NCBI GenBank assembly: GCA_021397835.1
Contig: JAJFZO010000476.1
Span: 496,001 to 560,000 of the forward strand
Length of the DNA: 64,000 nucleotides
From: Moringa oleifera
Taxonomy: Eukaryota; Streptophyta; Magnoliopsida; Brassicales; Moringaceae
Reading direction: 5' to 3'
Both the position numbers and the translations under genes were made by a program. Positions 24,850 to 36,336 of this stretch are shown here, piece by piece. How positions within the stretch are numbered: position 1 is the first letter of the stretch; each line of letters begins with the position of its first letter. The notes beneath the pieces are model-generated. The model had not been told where the DNA came from. It worked only from the letters and a program-made list of their open reading frames with translations, and ran no database searches.

Positions 24850-26330
24850 ATGACATTAACTTGGACAATGACATGCTCTCAAATCATTATTTTGAATGAC
24901 CTCTCACAATTTTACTCAAGGGTTTTCAAAGATTTTGCAAATCACAAAGCAAGAAAGCAGGTCCAAATAACTGTTTCTAACATGTGCACATTCATCAAAG
25001 ACTCTTTTTCAATTCAACAAAATCGAGTACCAGCATTCTTTGGAAGTATTCATGCGATTGTATGAAACACCAAAAATAAAGTTCACTAAAGTAAGGAACA
25101 TTGTCAGACAAGCCTTTTATACTTTCCTTAACTAAAATTGCAGTTTTTAGTTCTAGTACAAACACAATGGGATTGATTATGAAAATATCAGTTTGTTCAT
25201 GAACTTGCATAAAAAGAAACTTGCCATCTCAGGTTGCCCGCTTATCTTGACATCATCCTTACATGCATTGCCTTCCAGCAGTTAATAATCATAATGGCCA
25301 ATGTTCACCACCTTACAGTTTTTACTTCTTATGGCGCAAAATGAGAAAAGTGAAACAAAGAAACAATCCCAGTAGCATCAGCCTGATAGTTTATACCAAA
25401 GATTTTGGACATCTAAAACTGGAATAAATCAGCATACATGTCCAGTTGAAGACAACATCATTCATATTGCTTTCATATGTGCAGGCTTCAGAACATTAGA
25501 AATTATATTGAAGCTGGAGCAAATCAATAGCTAACCTCTCTGGACTGTACATAAACATAGCAAACCTTTTTTTTTTTTTTTGGGGGGGGAGAGGGGGGGG
25601 AGGGGAGAGAGGGGAGAGGAGGAGGGGGAAGGGGGAGGGATATCAGAATTTAGTAAAACTGTACAATCAAAAATACCAAATTAATACAGCAAACGAGGAT
25701 AAATCAATGCGACAAAGATAAGCAGCCACATATAGCTCATGAAAATATACAACATGAAACATCATCCAACATCTAAGAAGCTACATGAAAAGCAATTTTT
25801 CCAAAGAATCTCAAGCTCGCAATATTACAATTTGTTAAGTAGCCTGCTCATAGTTGTGAGCTCAAGCCACATATGTAATCTTACAAAGAGCATGAGTTAG
25901 AGAGAACCTTTTTCTTAAATCCACCACCTCTATTTCATGAATTCAATTTGTTACAATTGGTAGCCTCTGGTTTTGTTTTCAAAAGGAAAAAAATAATCAA
26001 ATAGGAAGATTTAGCAGAGAGACAAAAAAAAAAAAAAGAACAAAACCATGGTGCGTGTAAATATGGTTGCATATATATATATATATCAGGACAGCAATGG
26101 CCGAACATGCAACGCGTTTTGAGAATCTCCAAATTGAAACAGCAACTAATTTTAAATTAAAGTTTGTGATGGAAACCTATACTTCTCGAACAGAAAATAG
26201 CTACATGAATTCTTTCCTCTGGTACATCTGATGTTCTGTTTTCAAATTAAAACGAATTTACTTAACAGAATAAATAAAGCCATAAACTCTTTGAAATATT
26301 AAGAAAGAATGACATCACGTACCAGTATAA
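24850..26330. other. Region between the hydrophobic exon pair and the candidate promoter
   Basis: If the minus-strand gene is real, this is its first introns and unlocated exons. One short stretch (about 25220-25280, minus) reads GNACKDDVKISGQPEMA and looks coding, but its splice sites are poor. A T run and G-rich tract lies at 25567-25639 and a TA microsatellite at about 26071-26087. Confidence 0.35.
25567..25639 (+). repeat. T run followed by long G-rich tract
   Basis: About fifteen T are followed by some 58 bases made almost only of G with single or paired A interruptions, including several runs of four or more G. It fits the G-quadruplex pattern on the plus strand. Confidence 0.85.
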
Positions 26331-26344
26331 TGCATTTGAGCTAC

Positions 26345-26600
26345 AGCTGGAAACTTGCAGAAAGGCTGAGAGAGAGGGCCAGTAGGTTGTGGAGCTAGCA
26401 GAGTTTAGGGTTCTTAAAATACTGATACACTTCAAAGGTTCAGTTCGAAGGCGCGAAAAGAGAAAATGATGGGAGTATATATAGTAAATAGATAAGCTCA
26501 TAATACAGTCTAGAACTGCGGGCCTCTGCGGTTTCTCATATTTTGTCTGGAAAGGCCACGGGGAGTTAGCCCAACACCTCGGCCTCATCATGTTTTGAAT
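26345..26600 (-). promoter_or_regulatory. Candidate minus-strand promoter and first exon with TATA, telo box and site II motif
   Basis: Reading on the minus strand: a site II motif TGGGCT (26573-26568), a TATATATA box (26483-26476), and about 70 bases further on a telo box (AACCCTAAAC, 26412-26403) in a pyrimidine-rich leader. An ATG (26333-26331) is soon followed by a donor-like GTACGT. Site II plus telo box is typical of plant genes for translation, mitochondrial biogenesis and DNA replication or repair, and of snoRNA clusters. It lies in the right orientation to drive the unidentified gene. Confidence 0.4.
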
Positions 26601-28230
26601 CCCAACTCTGCGAGGAAAGCCAACCACGCAGTGAACAGAAGTACAAAGCTCGCATTTTTGGATTTAATCAACCGTAGGATCTCTCTTTATAATTATATAC
26701 AGTGCACTACATTTGTGCGACGTAGTTTTAGTTTCTTATAAAGCTGGTACCATGCTTGCATGTAGCTGGCTCAAGTGGGAATCAGTCCTCCTTAGGCACA
26801 AAATGGAAAAAGAAAATCCCATTAATTTCTTGAGTTGTTCGGAGAGTTTTGAAGAAATTATGACATATAATAATTTAATAATAATTAATAATTAATATTT
26901 TTATTTTAAATTATAATAATGTATTTATATTTTTTTAATCAAAAAAGCACGGGAATCCCTTTTTTAATATATTTGGCTATGGGCCATGTGTGTAGATCAT
27001 CAACGTTGACAGGAAAATCTGAACCCCCAGATCCACATGGGCTGGGTTTAAGGGGGTTGCAGGAGACCCCTTTTTCAGACGGAAAGTGAAAGGAACAAGA
27101 GTTTCTCTCAGGAAACAGGGTGTTTGTCCTTTAACGCTTCAATTTCAGACAGAAACCTCTAAATGCTTGCAGCTGGGCTGTCGTTTTTTGGACCCCAAAC
27201 TAATGTCACCTACGCATTTTATAGGGTCACAAACCTTATCTTCGGCAGGTTAAATGAGCCTCACTAGGTCCCATATGGCACTGAACCCGCTGCACCTGTG
27301 CCTATATAATATGTTTATAAATAAAGTAAAAGTAGATTTATATGTTTCTGAGTTTGAAATTCCTCCTTTTTACTTATTTAAAATTTTCCAATATAGTTAA
27401 AAACTGCTGCTTAATCAGTGCTGGAAAAAATTAAAAATTAAAAATATTATACATTTCAAAATTAAAATCTTGAAAAAAAAATTTATTTTATCCACGTATC
27501 TTGAATCATTATTATATTATCACTGTTTATTTATTTTTATTTGATGATTTAATGGCATATGATGCTATTAGAAATAAAAAATTCCAATGAAACTTTGGTC
27601 ACTTTAATGTTTAACTTTCATATTTTTCATAAAATCATGATTTTAATATTTGAAATAGGAAATCTATGGACTTTTTTATGGTCACATAAATTATTTTTTT
27701 AAAGATTGAAATCTGATCTGAGCAACTATCAACTTCATTACAATATTACCATTGGAATTAATTTTAGTACTATATTGCTAAACTGACACGCGTGGACTAA
27801 ATGTGCAAGATCCCGCTTTGTAATAAGCACCGGCGCGTAGTGATCATCTCCCAATTGCTCGATTAGCCACGTAATGTCCTTCATAGTTGTCGATATTGGC
27901 AAACTCAGTTTAGTGGCAACCTTTAAAAAAAAAAAAAAAACTATAAGGAACTCTCTAAACAACTTAAACGCGACACGTGGCAGTTGAAGCACTCTGCATT
28001 GTACCTCCCTTGGTGATCGAAGCATTTCGCTGTTTTAAAGATCACAACCAGAGAGGGTATCTCATGGTTCAACGGCTCCACCATTTTTTCAAGGGTATTT
28101 TCGTCATTCAATGTTGAAAATGAAAACATCAGTAGACTAACCCACAGAAGATTGCCAGCATGGCAACATAGAACGAGAGTGACGGAAAAAAGGAGATATT
28201 AAATATTTACAATCGGGGACTTCCCAAGAC
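26600..28230. other. Intergenic DNA between the unidentified gene and the Mei2-like gene
   Basis: AT-rich blocks at about 26.86-26.94 and 27.3-27.7 kb are separated by moderately complex sequence. Minus-strand frames at 27.74-28.13 kb resemble no known protein and lack splice partners. No gene is supported. Confidence 0.45.
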
Positions 28231-28234
28231 CACA

Positions 28235-28275
28235 AAACGGATTAGACATGAACGCCGTTAAACGGTTTTTAACGG
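28235..28275 (+). promoter_or_regulatory. Cluster of four AACGG (MSA-like) motifs upstream of the Mei2-like gene
   Basis: AACGG cores occur at 28236-28240, 28261-28265 and 28271-28275 on the plus strand, and at 28255-28259 in reverse, all within 41 bases. AACGG is the core of the mitosis-specific activator element bound by MYB3R factors. They lie just upstream of the likely leader exon. Function is inference. Confidence 0.45.
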
Positions 28276-28393
28276 TACCCAACCTCATGGTCTCGTGTTT
28301 GTAGGAACTGTCTGGTTCTCTTCATTAGCACCGTCTGGGCTTCTCTTTCTTTATTCAAAGCCACACCGATCTCTCTCTTTCCCTCTGGCGAGA

Positions 28394-28471
28394 ATGCCAT
28401 ATCTCGCCGGAGAATCCCTTTGCCTCGACCGCAACTCTATTCGTTCTGACGGAAGCCTCTGCAGATTCTAG
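28394..28471 (+). other. Possible upstream ORF in the Mei2-like leader (25 codons)
   Basis: An ATG opens a 25-residue frame (MPYLAGESLCLDRN and onward) ending at TAG. It lies in the CT-rich region that looks like the 5' leader exon of the Mei2-like gene, about 1 kb upstream of the main ATG. It matters only if this segment is transcribed and retained in the mature leader. Confidence 0.3.
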
Positions 28472-29447
28472 TGCAGCTGAAGATATATAAAGAGGAAAAG
28501 AGAGACAAAGAGAGCGGAAGCGTGCGCCTGAGAAAAAAAGAAACTACAAAAATGGAGGCATAGAAAAGTCATATAATATAGGAGGACGAGAGAAGGAGAG
28601 AGACAGAGGGGGTGTGATTAACGTGAAATGCAGGGAAGAGGAGACATGAAAGCAAAACTTGCAAGGCACAGATGCCTAGACGATCCCTTGTTCATACAAA
28701 TTTCCTTGCCTTACGCCGTACTTTATTCGATCTCCCTGGCTTCCTCCCTCCTCCGTTTAAATTCCTCTCCATCTTTCTCTCCTCTTGCGCTTTCTAGGAA
28801 TCGCGCTTCCTCCTCTACGATTTGAACATGTGTGTTCTTCACGCTTCTTCAATTGTTCTCTTATTTATTGTTCTTGTCTTGGTGTTTCTCGTGTTCTGAT
28901 TTTTGATCGGTTTGTTGATATTTCTTCTCGTGATTGTTTTGAGGTAGAATGCGTTATCAGCGACCGAATTTTGGACTTCTGTTTTTAATTTCGCCTGTGG
29001 TGTGTTTTGTGAGCCATTCGCGATCATGCTAATAATTCCATAGAAGCTCACTGTGTGTTTGCAATTAATTTGATGCGGAGAATTCCAATCGCAGTTCTTT
29101 TCGTTTTGCTTTCTTGCTTGGTATGTTTAGAATTAGAGAGGGAAATGTTTCTCTTGTAACCCTTATATTAAATGCGCTTGTCCAAGATCTTAAGCTGATT
29201 TAACTGGTAGATTTTCTGTTTCAATTCAAAAGAGAGCTTGCATTTTGTGATGGCTTGTTGCGTGCTTTTGAATGCGTGAATTTCTTTACTTACGTTGCAA
29301 ATTTTAGCTGTAGAGTTTCAAACCATAGGGAGAGTTTGCAAGTTGTTTGTTGAGCTTTGCTTTCCGATTTAGAAACCAGAAACAGAACATTTTTAATTTT
29401 TGTTTTTTCATCTTGAGTTTATAGATTTCTTGGTTTTCCCTTCCATC

Positions 29448-30116
29448 ATGCCATCTGAAATAACTGACCTGAAGAGCTTGTCTTCATCATCTTTCTTCAT
29501 GGAGGATGCTCATTTTCCTAGTGAGGTACAGTTTATCATCAACATTGGAATTCATGGTCTTATACATTTTTACCTCCAAAATTCACATGTTAACATACCA
29601 TACTATTGTTCTTATAACTTTCCACTTTCTATGTCTGGCAGACACAGGTTGGACTCTGGAAGTTGGATGGCGCGCCTGATTACTGTGGTCAGTATAAGTT
29701 CTTAGTGTAAAATTCCTGACATTCCAGTGGGTTGGTTTTATTTTCCTTTCTTGAATGTTCTTCCCTTACTGTTGGCTATGTTTTCCCAGTATTAGACTTG
29801 AAAGAACGAATTACTCAGAATTTAAAATGTTTGGGCAGTTAAACAGGCAATTATTCACCATCTCTATCTGCGTCCAACCAATTTAGAACCTCTACCTCAC
29901 TCTCTCTGTCTGCCCAGCCTGGAGGTGATTTGTGTTTAGATTCTTCCTTCTCCCTCACTTAGGTGGATCTTGTTGCATTGTATAGAATTGGGGTGTCAAG
30001 GCCTGTTCTCTGTATTTGCTATTTGGAATAGCACTCTTCGAGAAACAATGCATGCAGAATGCAGGAGATGTGCTTATTAACTATGTGAAACTGCAAATTT
30101 AAAGTTTCATGAACAG

Positions 30117-30173
<57 letters not shown>

Positions 30174-33100
30174 TGTTGTGTGATAAGCAAACAAGTATTT
30201 CATCAAGAGATGCTTAAAAGTTATGGAATTCCTTGGCTCATGCCATGTTATAGCTCAAATTAGTTAACATTTCTTTAGTAATTTGGATTCCTCTCAGTCA
30301 GCTTCTAATTTTCTTGGAAGTAAAATGTACGGTGTCAGAAAAATGTAAATGACCTTATTTAATGTATTCAAAGTGTAGATAGTGGATTTATTGCATAAGT
30401 TTAAAGAGCCTTGTCTGTAAGGTATTTTTGTGACCTATGCACTTATGGAAACTCACAGACTTTCTAGGACACGTGTTTGCTTGCTTTCTTTTAGAAGAAT
30501 TTCCTTTTTGCTACTATGCGTACAAACATAATTGTAACAGGTTCAGTGCAAAGAAGATTGAGATTGGTCTGACAATTTCTGTTTACATCCTTAACAATAA
30601 GACTGAGATTCACTATATCTGGTGGGGTCTGTATTTCATGCACATATAGAGCATGGGTGTCGAGGTTTATTAACATGACATGTTGACAATTAGACAATCC
30701 AACTTGATATCAAGGCTATGTAAACGTAGCCCTTCTATTATAATAATTTTTTTTTTTAAGCGGAAACAAAAACCTTCTATTATAGTAAATAAATTGTGCC
30801 TATGCTGACAAGTTAATGCAATATCTCGAACAGCTAGCGGGAAGTCAGTTGCTTTGTCTCCTCTAAAGAAGCCGAGTCCAGCGACCTGTCAGGCACTGAA
30901 TTCTTTCACAATGGGAGATCAGAAGGTCCACTTAGATATGCATGCAGCAGGAGCAAATCAGTCCTTGACCATGTATGCTTCAGGAAGATCTGATGTTGAT
31001 GTACAACAGACATCTTATTTTGGAGGAGGTGATAAAATTAATGTGATGACTGCTCAGTGTGAAAATAGTCTCTTCTCCAGTTCGTTATCAGAGTTATTTG
31101 ATAGGAAGAGTAAGTTCCCTTCCCTTTTTAGTCTTAAGCAACTTGTGGGATGGTGTCATCCTGCTAGTTATTGTGCTCAAACTTCTGATTAAGGCTCATG
31201 TAAACTTTATTGGTATCTGGTTTTTGTCTTTTGGCTGTAAGCATTGTTGATCCGCTATATGCACACCTGTGTCTGACATTACTTTTCTTGATTTAGTGAG
31301 ATTATCTTCAAACGATGCTTTATATGGCCATTCAGTGGATACTGTTGCCTCTCACTATAAGGAAGAGGAACCTTTTGAATCTCTTGAAGAAATTGAAGCC
31401 CAAACAATTGGAAATCTTCTTCCTAATGATGACGACTTCTTTTCTGGAATGACTAATGGGCTTGAATATGCTGCACAACCCAGCGATGGAGATGATATGG
31501 AGGAGTTAGATCTGTTTAGCAGTGTTGGAGGAATGGATTTGGGAGATGATGGCTCTTCTCTTGTGCAAAAAATTTCTGGGGTTTCTCGGGGAGTTCCTAA
31601 TGGTCAGCTAGAGTGGTCTAAAGGAGCACACTGTTATGGTGGGCAACCTTCTAGAACACTTATTGTGAGAAATATAAATAACAATGTCAAAGATTCAGAG
31701 TTAAGGGCCCTTTTTGAGGTGTGTTTCTTGATTGTGGTTAGTGTTTTAAGCTTGTGCTTCATTTCTGTTTTCAGCTTGAATGAATGATGCCATCATTGCG
31801 TTGAATTATGCAGCAATATGGAGATATCCACACTCTTTATACTGCCTGTAAAGATCGCGGTTTTGTTATGATCACCTATTATGATATTAGAGCAGCCCAA
31901 AACGCAGTCAAAGTGCTTCGAAATAAACCATGGAGACATAGGAAACTTGACATCCATTACTCCATTCCAGAGGTGAGCTCTCACATGTATACTTGTGCTT
32001 TTGCAGAGATTCTCATTATTTTGTGTTAATTCTGTGATTGGAATTGGTCATTCCACCACATCAAGTGCATAATGTTGTTATATGGCTCCGTGCTCTTATC
32101 TATGAGTTGTCTTTTGTCAGGATAACCCTTCAGAAAAAGATATGAACCATGGCACTCTCATGGTATTTAATTTAGACTCTTCTGTATCGACCGATAAACT
32201 TATTCAAATTTTTGGTGTTTTTGGCGAAATCAAGGAGGTGAGTTTGTGGGTCATTTTTGACATTGCAATTAAAAAAGTCATAATTTAGTAAGCTAACCCA
32301 TGCTCTTCCTGCACCACAGATCTGTGAAACCCCGCATGGAAGTCATCAAAAGTTTGTTGAATTTTATGATCTCAGAGCAGCTGAGGCTGCTCTTCATGCA
32401 ATGAACGGAAATGATATTGCTGGGAAGCAGATTAAGGTTGAGCTAAGCTACTTTGGGGGTTCAAGACAGTGGTATCATCCAATCTTTCTATTTCTGGTGT
32501 ACTCATTCTTATTCTTTCCTCCTGTGTTATTAGGATGGTTATTGGCAACTTGGCTTGGCCAAGGGTGAAACATAATCTCTTTTACCCATTTTGATGGGAC
32601 AAAAATATTAGGAATTATTGGTTTAGGCTGAAGGGTCTGTTATATCGATGGTTGCATTGCATGGCAATATTTTGAATATAAGACCTACCTGAATCCTACA
32701 ATTTCATGGCTTATAGCAGCCACACTCTATGTAGTAGTCATCTGAAATATCATACTATTATTTCATTTAGAGCTGCTTTAAAAATCTCTGGTGAATCAAT
32801 TGTTAAATTTCAGTCTGTTGCTGAGCTTACCCTTTTCTCTTGGTTCAGTTTGGGGCAACAGTTCTCCTTGAAGTTTGGGCATGATGTTTATGGCCTTATT
32901 ACGCAGCACAAGAGTCATCTTAATAACTCAACTGCTGGATTCTCTGGTATGATAGCTCCTTGTAATATCATGCTCGTTAGTTTTAAATTCAACGTCAAAA
33001 GGGCAGCTATGTTTTCTTACAGAGCATCATTAACAGGATCTCCTGCTCATTCAACAAATTCATCTGGTGTGATGGAGAATGTGGGCTCACAGTCTACCAA

Positions 33101-36100
33101 ACGAGGCCCATCTTTGGATCTTTCATGTAACCACGAGATCTCATCTAGTGTTCCTAACAAATTGCCCTCGCTAGTAGGAATTGAATCGGTTGTCAATCAA
33201 TCTGGAATTCTTGAGTTGAGGCATGTGCAGAATTTTGGTGCAAAAGGAACTCCACCTTTTCATCCCCATTCGCTCCCTGAAAATCATGCTGCATTGATTA
33301 GTGGCGTTCATCATAATTCTCCGGGTCCTATGACAGCAAGCATCAATAACAAGCCACCGGAAATAATTGACAAGAGACAATTGTCCAAAGTGAGCTCAAA
33401 CGGACAGCCTGTTGAACTTAACAAAGGTAAGCAATGGAAAGGTGCAGTTATTTCATTTCTTCAGTTTGAAGCCATCCAGTGCTGGTAAACAATACGTATT
33501 GTTATACTGAGTTCCAAACTGCCCCTCTCCCTGAAAAGAAAAGGGAGAACTACTATCTAGTCAAATTGCCTTGGCTTCCATCATCATGACACAATTTTTT
33601 AGTATCTCACTGTTGCAGAATGGAGTTCCCTAGATTTGCATGATTTTTACTTAGTAGTGTTTTCAGCTCTAAGGTAGTAGTTGTGGTATCCTGCCCTTGC
33701 AATGATGTAATGCACTTCTCATTATTGCATTTGTAAATTCATATTTAAATGAACCTTCTCAAATCAATGAGAATCACAGAATGCTCGGGATGCAGAGTTG
33801 GAGAAATGAATCATGGTTACTGATTTAGTTAGATATTGCTTGTTCTATTAACTTAGCTGGTTTTCTCTCTTGCAGTTTTTGCGTCTCCTGGTAATGCAAG
33901 CTGTCCTCTTCCAGGACATCGTTATATGTGGAGTAACTCATATCACAGTAATCCTTCAATGATGTGGCCAAACTCACTTTCAATGGTTAATGGAGTTTGC
34001 ACTGCTCATTCCCCAATGCGATTGCATGGATTTCCTAGAGCACCATCTAATATGATGAATACTGTTTTACCCATAAACAACCTTCACGTGGGTTCAGCAC
34101 CAACTATTAATCCTTCTCTCTGGGACAGACGATATGCCTATGCAGGAGAATTTACGGAGGCTTCTGGTTTCCATCCTGGTTCTCTTGGAAGCATTAGAAT
34201 TTCAAACAACTCGATGCATTCTATGGACTTTGTCTCTCATAACATTTTTCCTCGCATTCCTGGAAGCTGTATTGATGTGCCTATTCCCCCCAAAAATGTC
34301 CATCAACAGAGGTCCATGATTTTTCCTGGCAGAGGGCTCATGATGCCAATGATGAATCCTATTGATCCTCCTAATGAATGTTCTAGAAGCCACAGAAACG
34401 GTGGCGGCATGCAGGCTGACAAGAAGCAATATGAACTAGATATTGATCGCATATTGCGGGGGGAAGACAAACGGACAACACTTATGATAAAGAACATTCC
34501 TAACAAGTATGTGGCCCCTAGTTACATTTCCATATAAATCCAGTAGTTTTCATGATATTTGGAATCATCAGAGTCACTATTGCCTTGACATCTTCTCATG
34601 CAGAGGTTGTTTTGTATATGTGTATAGTGCAAAAGGTAACCACTGTTATAATCTAGTTTAATGATGCCTATTATTTTTGGGAAAGGGCAGGTATATTGGA
34701 AAATACTAGGATTTGCCTGTGCACAGACAAACATTGCACAGCTGCCCCTTTTCATTTAGTTTAAGATAATTTTACAGTTGAAGAACTTGAAACTTGCTAT
34801 AGGAAAGGAAAAAAATCTTCCACAAGTGGAGGTCTTAATCTGTCTACAGGAGAAGCCCCATCACTATCAACACATTCTGAGTTTTTCAGGGCGACCTTAG
34901 TTTTTAATAATGTAATTTGATGTCCAGATGGTTCTGCTTGCAGAACGAATGGAAGTTGCATTTGTATCTCTAGTTGTCTACTCTTTCTTTTCTGGATGTT
35001 GGGCTTTTGCCCTATTGGGAGAGTACGAAGGAAATTCAACTTTAAGGTTGGCTGCTTTTGTAGTGCATCTCAATTTGAAAGATGCAGCAATAATCTCTAA
35101 CTCGTAGTTGTAAGTGGCAACAACAGTAAATTTTGTTGTTAGGAGCTGCTCTTTTGGCCAGATTGGAGCCCGTTTTGGAAGTGGTAGTTTATATCATCCA
35201 AATATGAGTTGATTTTTGTCTAGGCCCCAGGAACCTTTTCTTTATAAACTAAAGCCTCCAAATAGTACAGAAGGAAGATAGATACCTTCCATTCAATCCT
35301 GTGCTATTAAATGCTTAAAATTTATGTTTGTTGGCATGTTGCTGCTTTGATAGAAGAATCTTGACTATGGTGGTTTTGTTTGTTGTAGCACTTGACATTC
35401 TGATGTTACTGGGTGCTGAGTGTAGGTACACTTCAAAGATGCTTCTGGCAACAATTGATGAACGCCATCGGGGAACTTATGATTTCGTTTATCTACCAAT
35501 TGACTTTAAAGTAAGTAATTCTTGTTTGGAAGATGCCCATTGGTACTGTAGATCATACATTGGGGTGCAAGACACGACCTTGTATGTTAATATGCTTCTG
35601 AAGCATACCTTATTATTTAGTTGTTTTTCAATGTGTTGCAGAACAAATGCAATGTGGGCTATGCATTCATTAACATGACTGACCCCAGCCTGATTATTCC
35701 ATTTTATCAGGTCTGTCTTATATCAGATAATAAAATAGACATAAAAGCTTGTGAAGATTAAAGCTGAAAAAAGAATTTAATTCTGGCAGGTATTCAATGG
35801 AAAGAAATGGGAGAAGTTTAATAGTGAAAAGGTGGCATCACTTGCATATGCTCGAATCCAAGGAAAAGGAGCTCTTATTGTTCATTTCCAGAATTCAAGC
35901 TTGATGAATGAGGATAAGCGATGCCGACCCATGCTCTTCGACACTGAGGGGCCAAATGCAGGGGATCAGGTAAAGTCTTGCTATAGAGCAAAATTGTTCA
36001 GTACACACTGTATTTGAAGATTACAGCAACTACCTGAGCCACGCTTAACTGTTATGTTTTCATTTTACATTTAAAAATTTAGGTTTCCAATCTCCTTAGT

Positions 36101-36336
36101 TGGTGATATAGAAATATCAAAACTTTGTGGACCAATAGTGATAGTACTCTTTCATAATCTCATACTAAGCTTTTATCCATATTCAGGTGCCATTCCCAAT
36201 GGGTGTAAATGTTCGAACTAGGACTGGTAAGGCTCGAACCATCATCCATGATGGTAATAATCAAGAAAGCCTTCAAAACTTTGCAAATGAGGAGAATTCT
36301 TCTGATGGAGAAACTACTTGTGTGGCGCTAACCTAA
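29448..36336 (+). CDS. Mei2-like RNA-binding protein with three RRMs (AML1/AML4 type)
   Basis: Fourteen coding exons in consistent phase: 29448-29525, 29642-29687, 30834-31109, 31297-31718, 31814-31972, 32121-32237, 32320-32471, 32849-32946, 33025-33426, 33876-34506, 35426-35510, 35642-35710, 35790-35969, 36187-36336. The product is about 954 residues, in the family's usual range. The N-terminus MPSEITDLKSLS and an acidic conserved block (EEEPFESLEEIEAQTIGNLL) precede RRM1 (about 251-327, RTLIVRNI and RGFVMITYYDIRAAQNA) and RRM2 (about 339-410). After a long variable middle comes the Mei2-specific C-terminal RRM3 (about 781-885: RTTLMIKNIPNK, KNKCNVGYAFINM, KWEKFNSEKVASLAYARIQG, HFQNSSLMNEDKRCRP). 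Fission yeast Mei2 promotes meiosis by binding RNA; plant AMLs act in meiosis and vegetative meristem growth. The N-terminus fits AML1/AML4 better than AML5. An acceptor TTATAG just upstream of the start codon implies a leader intron. Exon 7-8 borders are the least certain. Confidence 0.93.
30117..30171 (+). repeat. A run plus (TA)n microsatellite in a Mei2-like intron
   Basis: About sixteen A are followed by about twenty TA units (30132-30171) inside the intron before exon 3. It is a likely length polymorphism. Confidence 0.92.

Noticed and set aside
24848..24877. Minus-strand 30-base exon reading HVIVQVNVI
   Set aside because: Its donor would leave only 22 bases to the next acceptor, too short for an intron; the alternative read-through frame conflicts with the better open exon.
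24730..25065. 111-codon plus-strand frame
   Set aside because: No homology, no splice partner, and it lies opposite better-supported minus-strand exons.
22850..26330. snoRNA cluster downstream of the telo-box promoter
   Set aside because: I scanned for RTGATGA and CTGA boxes at proper spacing on the minus strand and found no convincing pair.
26262..26627. 121-codon minus-strand open frame
   Set aside because: It runs through the TATA box and telo box of the candidate promoter and resembles no protein; probably chance.
27738..28129. Two minus-strand frames of 62 and 95 codons
   Set aside because: No family resemblance, no usable joining splice sites, and they lie in the Mei2-like upstream region.
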